From contig NZ_JACXYX010000006.1 of NCBI RefSeq assembly GCF_014779655.1, positions 62,001 to 126,000 of the forward strand: 64,000 bases of DNA. Direction: 5' to 3'. The notes beneath the pieces are model-generated. The model was not told the DNA's origin. It saw only the letters and a program-made list of their open reading frames with translations, and ran no database searches. The translations under genes and the position numbers were made by a program. The DNA comes from Nocardioides ganghwensis. GTDB taxonomy: Bacteria; Actinomycetota; Actinomycetes; Propionibacteriales; Nocardioidaceae. Shown here one piece after another: positions 56,555 to 63,754 of this stretch (within the stretch, counting starts at the first letter, position 1; every line of letters starts with the position of its first letter).

Positions 56555-57941
56555 GCCGGATCCCAGCACGGGGGGTGGTCGTCGGCGGGTCGCCGAGACG
56601 ACCCGCGGCCGTCCCTCGCCCCTCACGATCCTCGCCGTCGTGATCCCACTGCTGACGGTGGCCGCCCTCGCCGTGGTCCGCCCGGCCGAGGAGGCGCCGA
56701 CCACCCGCGCGCCCGCCGACGCGCCGCTCGACCGGGCCACCGCGGTGTGCCCGCCCCGGCTGCCGGGCGCGGACGAGGTCCGCTTCGGCAGCAGCTCCCT
56801 CGCCTCCGGCGAGATCGCGCTGCGGGTGGGTCGCGAGGAGGACGCCGAGACGCTGGTCGACGGCGTCGCCGCGCGCACCGAGCGCCAGTACGTCGTGGTC
56901 GGCGCCAGCGGGGAGACCGCGCCCGGCCTGGTGGTGTCCCGCTCCGGCGCCGGGTCCGCGCTCGGGTGCGACAGCCCGGCGCCCGAGCGGTGGTTCACCG
57001 GGGTCGGCGCCTCGGCCGAGCACGCCTCGACGCTCACGCTCGTCAACCCCGACAAGGGTCCGGCCGTCGCCGACGTCACCGTGTGGGACGGCAGCGGCGT
57101 CGTCGACGTCCCCGCCCTGCGAGGAGTGCGGGTGCCCGGCGGGCGCTCCACGTCCTTCGACCTGGCCACCGTCGTCCCCAACCGGGACGCCCTCGCCGTA
57201 CGGGTCACCGTCACCCGTGGCCGGCTGGCCTCCACCGTGGTCGACGTGGTCGATCCCGTGGGCCGCGACGCCCCGGTGCGCGAGTGGCTGCCGGCCCAGG
57301 CAGCGCCGGCCACCACGTCCTACGTCGCCGGCCTCGGCACGTCTGCCGCCGACCGCGTGCTCACCGTCGCCAACCCGGGCGACAGCGAGGTCCGGGTGGC
57401 GCTCAAGCTGGCGAGCGAGGAGAGCGAGTTCGCCCCGGCCGGGGTCGAGGAGGTCACCGTCGCGCCCGGGTCGGTCCGCGAGGTCGACCTCAGCGGCGTG
57501 CTGCGCGGACCGGCGCTGCAGGGCGTACAGGCGCTGCGGCTGGAGTCGACCGGTCCGGTGACCGCCTCCCTGCGCACGCGCACCGCCACCGACCTCGCGC
57601 TGTCGGTGGCCGGGTCCACCGTCACCGGGGAGGCGGCGGTGGCCCTGCCGGACGGTTCCAAGCGGCTCGTCCTCGTCGGCGCCGACGCTCCCGGTGTGGT
57701 GACGCTGCGGGCCTGGGACGCCGACGGCAACCCGGTCGTGCGCGAGCGGCGTGTCGAGGTCGACCCCGCGACCGCGTCCCGGCTGCGGCTGCCCGACGAC
57801 GCGGTGCTCGCGGTGGTCGGCGTCGAGCGGACGGGTGTGGTCGCCGCCCTCGAGGTCACCGACCGCGGACTGTCCGTCCTCCCGCTGTCGCAGCTGGAGA
57901 CGACCAGCCAGGTGCCCGACGTACGACCGGCGCAGCGCTAG
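56547..57941 (+). CDS. DUF5719 secreted/membrane-anchored protein
   Basis: 464 residues. One N-terminal membrane segment ([19 protein letters not shown]) and a long extracellular beta-rich region with repeated units such as TLVNPDKGPAVADVTVWD and VANPGDSEVRVALKLA. Two cysteines (ATAVCPPRL, LGCDSPAPE) may form a disulfide. This is the usual partner downstream of the GT2 membrane protein. Function is unknown, perhaps binding or positioning an envelope polymer. Confidence 0.88.
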   Translation: MTEPDPSTGGGRRRVAETTRGRPSPLTILAVVIPLLTVAALAVVRPAEEAPTTRAPADAPLDRATAVCPPRLPGADEVRFGSSSLASGEIALRVGREEDAETLVDGVAARTERQYVVVGASGETAPGLVVSRSGAGSALGCDSPAPERWFTGVGASAEHASTLTLVNPDKGPAVADVTVWDGSGVVDVPALRGVRVPGGRSTSFDLATVVPNRDALAVRVTVTRGRLASTVVDVVDPVGRDAPVREWLPAQAAPATTSYVAGLGTSAADRVLTVANPGDSEVRVALKLASEESEFAPAGVEEVTVAPGSVREVDLSGVLRGPALQGVQALRLESTGPVTASLRTRTATDLALSVAGSTVTGEAAVALPDGSKRLVLVGADAPGVVTLRAWDADGNPVVRERRVEVDPATASRLRLPDDAVLAVVGVERTGVVAALEVTDRGLSVLPLSQLETTSQVPDVRPAQR

Positions 57942-57959
57942 CGGTCCCCGTCGGCCCGG

Positions 57960-58391
57960 TCACGGCTCGTCGCCGTACCTCTCGTCGACCTGCCCGGGCG
58001 TGAGGTTGAGCAGCTCGGCGAGCTGCTCGACGACCACCGTGTGGACCAGCGCCTCGAGCTCGTCGCGGGTGGTGGAGCGGTGCTCGATCGGGCGGCGGAA
58101 GATCACCAGCCGGGTCGGCTCCTGACCCTTGCCGCGCACCAGCGACGACAGGGGCACGGTCTCGTCGCCCCAGTCGTCGGGCAGCATCGGCGTGTCCTCG
58201 ACGGCGTACTCGACCAGGCCGAGGTGGCGCTGCCACTTCTCGTCGAGCGGCGTCACGACGTCGAGCACCAGCTGGTCGAACCGCTGCCGCGCGGTCCGCA
58301 GGACGGGGGTGCGGGGATCCACCGGCACCACGCCCGGACCGCGCATGCCCCGGCCGCGCCGGTCACGCGTCCTCGGCCTCACGTCGTCCAC
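57960..58391 (-). CDS. Metallopeptidase-family (DUF1025-like) protein with degenerate zinc motif
   Basis: 143 residues. Length and the segments VPLSSLVRGKGQEPTRLVIF and RPIEHRSTTRDELEALV fit the minimal zincin family near whiB/manB in actinobacteria (Rv3259-like). Where the family has HExxHH, this protein reads VHTVVVEQLAELL, so the catalytic Glu and second His are absent and zinc peptidase activity is unlikely. GTG 58391 has TAGGCT 6 bases upstream and is divergent from the DUF3499 gene. Confidence 0.78.
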   Translation of the reverse strand: MDDVRPRTRDRRGRGMRGPGVVPVDPRTPVLRTARQRFDQLVLDVVTPLDEKWQRHLGLVEYAVEDTPMLPDDWGDETVPLSSLVRGKGQEPTRLVIFRRPIEHRSTTRDELEALVHTVVVEQLAELLNLTPGQVDERYGDEP

Positions 58392-58440
58392 GCCGCGAGC
58401 CTAATCGCCGCGCGTGCGTGCGCCGGGTAGCGTCGGCGGC

Positions 58441-58803
58441 GTGAGCCTTGCCCGTCGTTGTTCGCGGACGGCGTGTGGCCGTCCTGCGGTCAACACGCTG
58501 ACCTACGTCTACGCCGACCAGACCGCCGTCCTCGGCCCGCTGGCGACGTACGCCGAGCCGCACGCCTACGACCTGTGCGAGACGCACAGCGAGCGGCTGT
58601 CCGCGCCCCGCGGCTGGGAGGTGCTCCGGCTGGCCCCGGACCCGAAGGCGCAGGGTCCGAGCAGCGACGACCTGCTCGCGCTGGCCGACGCCGTGCGCGA
58701 GGCGGCCCGCCCGGCGCCGACCCCGGTGCCCCTGCACTCCGCCGACGACTCCACCCGCGGCGCCAAGCGCGGCCACCTCCGGGTGCTCACGCCCACTGAC
58801 TGA
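58441..58803 (+). CDS. DUF3499 protein
   Basis: 120 residues. N-terminal CSRTACGRPAVNTLTYVYAD, then YDLCETHSERLSAPRGWEV: the paired Cys-x4-Cys and Cys-x2-His groups suggest a small zinc site. The C-terminal part is low complexity. GTG 58441 has TAGCGT 7 bases upstream. In mycobacteria and streptomycetes this gene is followed by phosphomannomutase manB; here the next gene is Trm112-like. Confidence 0.9.
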   Translation: MSLARRCSRTACGRPAVNTLTYVYADQTAVLGPLATYAEPHAYDLCETHSERLSAPRGWEVLRLAPDPKAQGPSSDDLLALADAVREAARPAPTPVPLHSADDSTRGAKRGHLRVLTPTD

Positions 58804-58833
58804 ACCCCTCGTCCACCCCCTAGGATCATCGGC

Positions 58834-59010
58834 GTGAACATCGACCAGCAGCTGCTGAGCATCATCGTCTGCCCGGCCTGCCACGGCGTGCTGTCGCCGG
58901 AGACGACCGACGGCGCCGAGGAGCTCGTGTGCCAGGGGTGCGGCAACGCCTATCCCGTCCGCGACGACATCCCCGTGCTGCTCGTCGACGAGGCCCGCAA
59001 GCCCGACTGA
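58834..59010 (+). CDS. Trm112-like small zinc-ribbon protein
   Basis: 58 residues. Four cysteines in IVCPACHG and LVCQGCGN form a zinc ribbon, followed by YPVRDDIPVLLVDEA, the classic UPF0434/Trm112 end. GTG 58834 has TAGGAT 7 bases upstream, giving a leaderless transcript. The TobH-like gene follows after 16 bases. It may serve as a chaperone or activator for a methyltransferase, but no partner is evident here. Confidence 0.9.
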   Translation: MNIDQQLLSIIVCPACHGVLSPETTDGAEELVCQGCGNAYPVRDDIPVLLVDEARKPD

Positions 59011-59026
59011 GAGCTGAGGCACTGGC

Positions 59027-60058
59027 GTGGCGACGTGGTTCGACGAGGCCCGACTGGACGACCCCGGGGTGCTGGAGACGGTCGACCTCCGGCTCCGCAC
59101 GCTCGCCGAGAGCGGCGCGCGGGTGCGGCGCGAGGCCCACGAGGCCGCCACCGCGACCGCCGAGCTGATCGCCGAGGCCCGTGACGGTGAGCGTCCGCGC
59201 GCCGTGATCGCCGCCGGGCCGGACTCGCGGCTGCTGCGTGCGGTGCTCGAGCCGTGGTGCCCGGTGCCGTTCGTCGCCTGGCCCAACCCGGGCCTGCCGG
59301 GCTGGGCGGGATCGCTGGACCTGGTCGTGATGCTCGCGCCCGAGGGCAACGACCACGGGTCCGCCTCCGCGGTCGCTGAGGCCGTACGCCGCGGCGCGCA
59401 GGTCGTCGTCGCGTGCCCCGAGCGGTCGCTGGTCGGCGAGCACGCCGCCGGACGGCACGTGACCGTGCTGCCGACCGTCACCGGCGACCAGCTCGCCACG
59501 GCCGTGGTGATGCTCGACTACCTCGCCCACGTGCACCTCGGCCCGCGCGCGGACGCCGAGTCGGTGGCCCTGTCCCTCGACGAGGTCGCCACCAACTGCT
59601 CGCCGCACCGCGACCTCGCGGTCAACCCGGCCAAGATGCTCGCCATCGCGATGGCCGACACCAACCCGCTCGTCTGGGGCGGCTCGGTCCTGGCCGCCCG
59701 CGCCGCGCGTCGCCTGGCCGAGTCGCTGCGTCGCACGAGCGGGCGCTCCGCCATCGCCGGCGACGCCGAGCACCTGCTGCCCGTGATCGAGGCGACCAAG
59801 CCGCACGACGTCTTCGCGGACCCGTTCGCCGACGAGGCCGGCGACCTCCGCCCCCTGCTGCTCATCCTCGACGACCGCTCCGACGACCCCGTCGTGCGCG
59901 AGCAGGCCGGGGAGCTGAAGGCTGCGGCGGCGCGCCACGGCGTACGGGTGGAGACGCTCGAGACCGACGCGGACGACGAGGTCGCGCGCTACGCCTCCCT
60001 GCTGCTCACCGGCACGTACGCCGCGGAGTACCTCCGGATCGGGCTCGTCGAGGACTGA
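59027..60058 (+). CDS. TobH / SIS-type phosphosugar isomerase-like protein
   Basis: 343 residues. N-terminal helices, then a SIS-like fold with AVIAAGPDSRLLRAVLEP and LDLVVMLAPEGNDHGSASAV, and a second half with CSPHRDLAVNPAKMLAIAMAD and NPLVWGGSVLAARAARRLAESL. This matches the actinobacterial TobH family, related to bifunctional phosphoglucose/phosphomannose isomerases; activity has not been inferred from catalytic residues here. GTG start; the 3' end overlaps the convergent GNAT gene by 53 bases. Confidence 0.85.
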   Translation: MATWFDEARLDDPGVLETVDLRLRTLAESGARVRREAHEAATATAELIAEARDGERPRAVIAAGPDSRLLRAVLEPWCPVPFVAWPNPGLPGWAGSLDLVVMLAPEGNDHGSASAVAEAVRRGAQVVVACPERSLVGEHAAGRHVTVLPTVTGDQLATAVVMLDYLAHVHLGPRADAESVALSLDEVATNCSPHRDLAVNPAKMLAIAMADTNPLVWGGSVLAARAARRLAESLRRTSGRSAIAGDAEHLLPVIEATKPHDVFADPFADEAGDLRPLLLILDDRSDDPVVREQAGELKAAAARHGVRVETLETDADDEVARYASLLLTGTYAAEYLRIGLVED

Positions 60059-60557
60059 GCGGCTGGAGCCGCATCCCGAACACGAGCGCGTCGCCGTCGT
60101 GCACGTGGGCCGTGCGTTCGAGGACCATTCCCAACCGTCGGGCGACGCCCTGCGAGGGCGTGTTGTCGGGGCGGATCAGGGCGACGAGGTGCTCGACGCC
60201 CTCCGCCGCCGCCCGGTCGCGGACGGCTCGAGCCGCTTCGGAGGCGTGGCCGCGGCGGCGCATCGCGGGCAGGACGTGGTAGCCGACCTCGACGTGGGGC
60301 GTGCCCTCGACGTCCTGCACCGTCAGGCCGCAGTCGCCGACGAAGTTGCCCGCGTGGGTCTCGACGACCCAGAGCCCGAACCCGTGCTCGGCGTAGTTGC
60401 GCCCTTGCCACTCGATCCAGCGCACCGCGTCGTCGCGGGTGCGGGCCGGGCGGTCGAGGCGTACGGGATCCGGTGCCGACAGCAGGGCGGTCACGTCGTC
60501 GAGGTCGGCCATCACCATCGGGCGGAAGCGCAGGCGCTCGGTGGGCTCGGGCAGCAC
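60006..60557 (-). CDS. GNAT-family acetyltransferase
   Basis: 183 residues. RimJ-type features: TERLRFRPMVMADLDDVTAL, GLWVVETHAGNFVGDCGLTV, VEVGYHVLPAMRRRGHASEA (acetyl-CoA loop) and NTPSQGVARRLGMVLE. After LVFGMRLQP the last ~16 residues are basic and non-family-like, and they are encoded over the end of the convergent TobH-like gene, suggesting read-through after loss of an original stop. GTG 60557 has TAACCT 6 bases upstream. Confidence 0.88.
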   Translation of the reverse strand: MLPEPTERLRFRPMVMADLDDVTALLSAPDPVRLDRPARTRDDAVRWIEWQGRNYAEHGFGLWVVETHAGNFVGDCGLTVQDVEGTPHVEVGYHVLPAMRRRGHASEAARAVRDRAAAEGVEHLVALIRPDNTPSQGVARRLGMVLERTAHVHDGDALVFGMRLQPLSPRRARSGGTPRRTCR

Positions 60558-60561
60558 CGGG

Positions 60562-60939
60562 TCAGGTTAGTTGCGGACGGGTCCCGGCGGGGGCGTCCTG
60601 CCCGACGTCTGCCCACACCTCGACCAGCTCGGCCAGCAGGCCGTCGCGGACAGTGGCGAAGCTCGCGACGGCGAACTCGAGCTCGGCGCCGGTCTCGCTC
60701 GTGCCGATGACCCGTGCCCGGAGCGCTCCGTGGTCGCCGTCGGCGACGAGGCCCTCGACGTGCATGCGCTGGAAGCCCGGGTAGTCGGCGTTGAGCCGGA
60801 CCCATCCGTCACGGTCGAAGACCTCGCCGGTGTGCACGAGCCGGCACGTGAAGTCGCGGTGGAGGAGGTCCGGCAGCCCCGCCCAGTCGTGGGCGTCGAT
60901 GACCGTGGCGAGGCGGGCGAGCAGGGTGGCGGCGTCCAT
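60562..60939 (-). CDS. SnoaL/NTF2-like protein
   Basis: 125 residues with the NTF2-like fold: LLARLATVIDAHDWAGLPDLL, HRDFTCRLVHTGEVFDRDGW and ELEFAVASFATVRDGLLAE. Such proteins are small enzymes or binding domains; no specific reaction is evident. It lies just upstream of the GNAT gene on the same strand, with 4 bases between. Confidence 0.85.
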   Translation of the reverse strand: MDAATLLARLATVIDAHDWAGLPDLLHRDFTCRLVHTGEVFDRDGWVRLNADYPGFQRMHVEGLVADGDHGALRARVIGTSETGAELEFAVASFATVRDGLLAELVEVWADVGQDAPAGTRPQLT

Positions 60940-60968
60940 GGGGTCAGTGTGGGGCGGGGGACCGACAG

Positions 60969-61307
60969 TCAGGTCTCGAGGCAGAACTCGTTGCCCTCCG
61001 GGTCGGCCATCACGACGAGGTCGTCGCGGCGGGCGACCACGGTTGCCTCGAGGCGCAGCAGTCGGTCGGAGTCGTCATCGAGGTCTCCTGAGGCCCGGAG
61101 GTCGAAGTGCTGCCTGTTCTTGGCGATCTTCGGCTCGGGCACCCGCTGGAACCAGAGGCTCGGTCCACCCCACCCGGCGGGCTCGACCCAGGCGCGGTCC
61201 GGAGTGCTGTCCTCGTCGACGTCCGAGCCGAGTGCGCCCGCCCAGAACGCGGCGACCGTCAGCGGGTCCCGGCAGTCGAACGTCACCGACTTCACGAAGG
61301 AGGGCAC
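60969..61307 (-). CDS. VOC/glyoxalase-like protein
   Basis: 112 residues. A single VOC half: VKSVTFDCRDPLTVAAFWAG, SLWFQRVPEPKIAKNRQHFD and the end VVMADPEGNEFCLET. In the family, His and Glu at the strand ends bind a metal or substrate; HFD and EFCL hold such residues here. It resembles the common actinobacterial VOC proteins of unknown substrate. GTG 61307 start. Confidence 0.9.
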   Translation of the reverse strand: MPSFVKSVTFDCRDPLTVAAFWAGALGSDVDEDSTPDRAWVEPAGWGGPSLWFQRVPEPKIAKNRQHFDLRASGDLDDDSDRLLRLEATVVARRDDLVVMADPEGNEFCLET

Positions 61308-61403
61308 GGACCGTACGCGCTCGAGCGGGGCGGGCGCTGGTCGGACCGGTCCGGACGCGCCTACGGCCCCGCCGTCAGGGTGTCGGCGGGGTGTGGGGCG
61401 GGG

Positions 61404-62933
61404 TCATCGTCGGCGTGGTCGCGGGATGCCCGGCGGTTCGGGTGGGTCGGGTGGGTCGAGGGCGGTGGTGCCGGTGTGGTCGCGGCGGTAGTGGTGGCCG
61501 TGGGGGGAGGTCCACTCGAACACTCCGGGCGCGGTCATCTCGTAGCGCCAGGCCGAATGCGTCTTCAGCCGGTGGTGGAACCTGCACAGGCAGGCGAGGT
61601 TGTCGCTGCGTGTGGGTCCGGGTTGGGGTTTGCCCTCGGGCTCGGCGCGATGGTCGTACGGCGTGATGTGGTCGATGTCGCAGCCGCGCGCCGGTCTGGT
61701 GCACCAGGGGAAGACGCAGGTGCGGTCGCGGAGGATGACTTGCTCGCGGATCCGGTCGGGGATGGCGTGGCCCTGGGCGGTGAGCTGGGTGTTGAGGTCG
61801 ATGACGGGCTTGATCGTCACCTTGGTGCGGGAGTCGGCGCACCACGACTTGATCTGGTCGAGGAGGACGAGTCGCTGCCCGTTCTCCATGCGCCCGGTGG
61901 GGCCGAACACGGTCTGTACGCCGACCATGGATGCGTCGAAGTGGGCGTGGATGACGACCTCACGCGCCGCCGGCAGGTCCGGCTTGTCGTCTTTGGTGGG
62001 GGAGGTGCTGGCCTCGTCGGTGGTTGAGGTGCGAGCCGTTCGAGGCGCCTCGTCCCTCGGCTCCTGAGGATGAGCTCCGCGAGCCTCGAATCCACTGCCG
62101 TTCTGGGCTGAGTCGTCCTGGGCGTGGAGGTCGAGCGCGGTCTGCGTGCGGGCGAGGTCCCCGAGCGCCTTGGCGCGTCGCGCGTTGAGCGGCAGCTGGG
62201 ATCCGAGGGCCTTTTGGACTGCTGCGTGGTGGGCCACGGCGCGGTCGAGGTCGAGGGCGTCGGCGAGGTCGAGGTCGGCCTCGAGGTGCAGGGTGCCGGC
62301 GTAGTGCACGTCGTCGGTGTCCACGGTGACGTGACGCGGGTCGACGTGCTGCCACCCGTCCTCGGGGTCCTTCGTGGGGTCGGCGGTGGCGAGGTCGTAG
62401 CGCTTGATGGTCTCGGCGAGGAGCCGGTCGAGCTGCGCCTGCCCGATCCGCCCGGCCACGGCGGCGACCTGGGAGTCGACGAACCCCGCCGCCTCGGCCG
62501 TGAGGGAAGGAGTCGAGTGGATGGTGGTCTCCGCGACGGCGCGGGCCCGCCACGCCGGCACCCGGCCGGCGCGGACCTGCTCCCACAACCGGGGAAGGCG
62601 GTGGCGCAGCTCGAGGGCGTGGCCGATGAGCTTCTTCGCCGCCGTCGGGGAGATGCCGAGCACGGTGCCGAGCTCGGCGACACAGAACTCCGCCACCAAG
62701 GGAGTCCCTTCGCCGGCGATGGGCTCCTCGTGCTCACACCCCGGGACGGTGAACGAGGCGGCGTCGTGGATCGACTCCGGCGGGTGCAGGTCCGCCCAGC
62801 GGGCGGCGAGAGCGAGCTGGCGGGCAGCCTCGGCGTGCTCGAGGTCGCGGGAGGCCTTGATCGAGCGAAGCAGCTCGGAGGCGGAGAGGTCGTCTGCGAC
62901 CTCTCGCGCCTCGGCTGCCATTCCGTCGATCAT
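61404..62933 (-). CDS. DUF222 / 13E12-type HNH endonuclease protein
   Basis: 509 residues from ATG 62933. The long helical DUF222 part covers about 1-265 (for example LGTVLGISPTAAKKLIGHAL and RAGRVPAWRARAVAE). The HNH nuclease motif near the C-terminus reads CVFPWCTRPARGCDIDH and then NLACLCRFHHRLKT, with the paired Cys residues that bind zinc. Residues about 282-305 are encoded by DNA resembling the intergenic repeat at 63061-63101. Such genes are multi-copy in actinobacteria and their function is not established. A further start 28 codons upstream is less family-like. Confidence 0.9.
   Translation of the reverse strand: MIDGMAAEAREVADDLSASELLRSIKASRDLEHAEAARQLALAARWADLHPPESIHDAASFTVPGCEHEEPIAGEGTPLVAEFCVAELGTVLGISPTAAKKLIGHALELRHRLPRLWEQVRAGRVPAWRARAVAETTIHSTPSLTAEAAGFVDSQVAAVAGRIGQAQLDRLLAETIKRYDLATADPTKDPEDGWQHVDPRHVTVDTDDVHYAGTLHLEADLDLADALDLDRAVAHHAAVQKALGSQLPLNARRAKALGDLARTQTALDLHAQDDSAQNGSGFEARGAHPQEPRDEAPRTARTSTTDEASTSPTKDDKPDLPAAREVVIHAHFDASMVGVQTVFGPTGRMENGQRLVLLDQIKSWCADSRTKVTIKPVIDLNTQLTAQGHAIPDRIREQVILRDRTCVFPWCTRPARGCDIDHITPYDHRAEPEGKPQPGPTRSDNLACLCRFHHRLKTHSAWRYEMTAPGVFEWTSPHGHHYRRDHTGTTALDPPDPPEPPGIPRPRRR
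62018..62090. repeat. Palindromic-repeat-like insertion inside the HNH gene
   Basis: The outer parts CGGTGGTTGAGGTGCGAGC (62018-62036) and GCGAGCCTCGAA (62079-62090) match, in reverse orientation, the intergenic element at 63061-63101 (18 of 19 and 12 of 12). Between them lie 42 bases not found there. The segment stays in frame, adding a polar stretch between the DUF222 and HNH parts. Confidence 0.6.
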
Positions 62934-62941
62934 GTGATCGA
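62926..62941 (-). promoter_or_regulatory. Inverted repeat over the HNH gene start codon
   Basis: TCGATCA-TG-TGATCGA has perfect 7-base arms and contains the proposed ATG (62933). It could be an operator or simply reflect codon content; no regulator is known. Confidence 0.3.
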
Positions 62942-63006
62942 TTGTAGTCGTCGGGTCCGACAGTGGCGATGGCTGTGGACGGTTGCTGGCCAGGGTTTCT
63001 CGGACT

Positions 63007-63126
63007 GGTTTCGACACGGTCGCTGCGCGACCTGCTCAACGGGCGGAGGGCGGGTTCGGATGGTTTCGAGGCTCGCTGCGCTCGCACCTCGACCACCGAG
63101 GTGCGCTCGCACCTCGACCACCGAGG
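63007..63126. repeat. Cluster of palindromic intergenic repeats with a tandem duplication
   Basis: Two related palindromic elements lie between the HNH and GNAT genes. One starts GGTTTCGACACGG (63007) and runs to about 63047. The second starts GGTTTCGAGGCTCG (63062). A 25-base unit, 63077-63101, is repeated exactly at 63102-63126. Such GGTTTCGA... elements are of the REP type; I judge them multi-copy from general familiarity with this genus, not from a search. Confidence 0.65.
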
Positions 63127-63152
63127 GTGGTCCCGGCGTCTAACCTCCGGCC

Positions 63153-63673
63153 ATGCCCGGTCGCCGCAGTGTGCTCCGCCCCATGCGCGAGGAGGACGTG
63201 CCCGCGGTGGTCGCCGTCCAGGAGCCTGCGGCGGTCGCGGGTCTGTCGGAGGTCTTCCCCCAGGACCGCTACCCGTTCCCTCACGAGGAGATCGCGGCGC
63301 GCTGGCGGGACGAGGTGGCGGCCCCCGACGTCGAGTGCTTCGTGGTCGAGGAGGTGGGGAGGGTCGCGGGGTTCGCGGCTCTGCAGGGCGCTGAGGTGCT
63401 GCACTTCGGCGCCGCCCTGGACACGTGGGGGAGCGGGCTGGCCACGGCTGCCCACGACGCGCTCGTCGAGCGCCTGCGCGCACGCGGCGTCGTACGACCT
63501 GCCCTCCACGTCTACGCCGCGAACGCGCGAGGGCGACGGTTCTGGGGAAGCACGGGTGGCAGTCGACGGGGGAGGTGCTGCGCGGCTCGTTCCCGCCGTA
63601 CGCCGAGCTCCTCGGCTACGAGCTCGTCACGGAGCCACCGGTGGCGGCGGAGGACCGGCGTCCCGACGGCTGA
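63153..63673 (+). pseudogene. GNAT acetyltransferase interrupted by a frameshift
   Basis: The first ~131 codons (MPGRRSVLRPMREEDVPAVV to HVYAANARGRRFW) are a normal GNAT. The natural continuation GKHGWQSTGEVLRGSFPPYA and LLGYELVTEP is in another frame and ends at 63673. The shift lies at the run of four Gs at 63544-63547; a fifth G would restore a 173-residue protein. Without it the frame runs on in non-GNAT sequence to 63860, over the next gene. TAACCT lies 6 bases before the ATG. This is either a recent mutation or a sequencing error in a homopolymer. Confidence 0.8.
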
Positions 63674-63754
63674 CCGCCTTCCGGGGGGAGCGAAGCGCGT
63701 ACGGCGCGCCGATAGGCTGCAGCCCGACCCGACCCACGACCCGAAGGACCGACC

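Noticed and set aside
62926..62941. Inverted repeat at the HNH gene considered as an attachment site
   Set aside because: No integrase, no second copy within the window, and the arms are only 7 bases.
63007..63126. Repeat cluster considered as a CRISPR array
   Set aside because: Units are adjacent without unique spacers and are internally palindromic; no cas genes nearby.
62124..63143. Plus-strand frame opposite the HNH gene
   Set aside because: Valine/glycine/glutamate-rich shadow; no domain.
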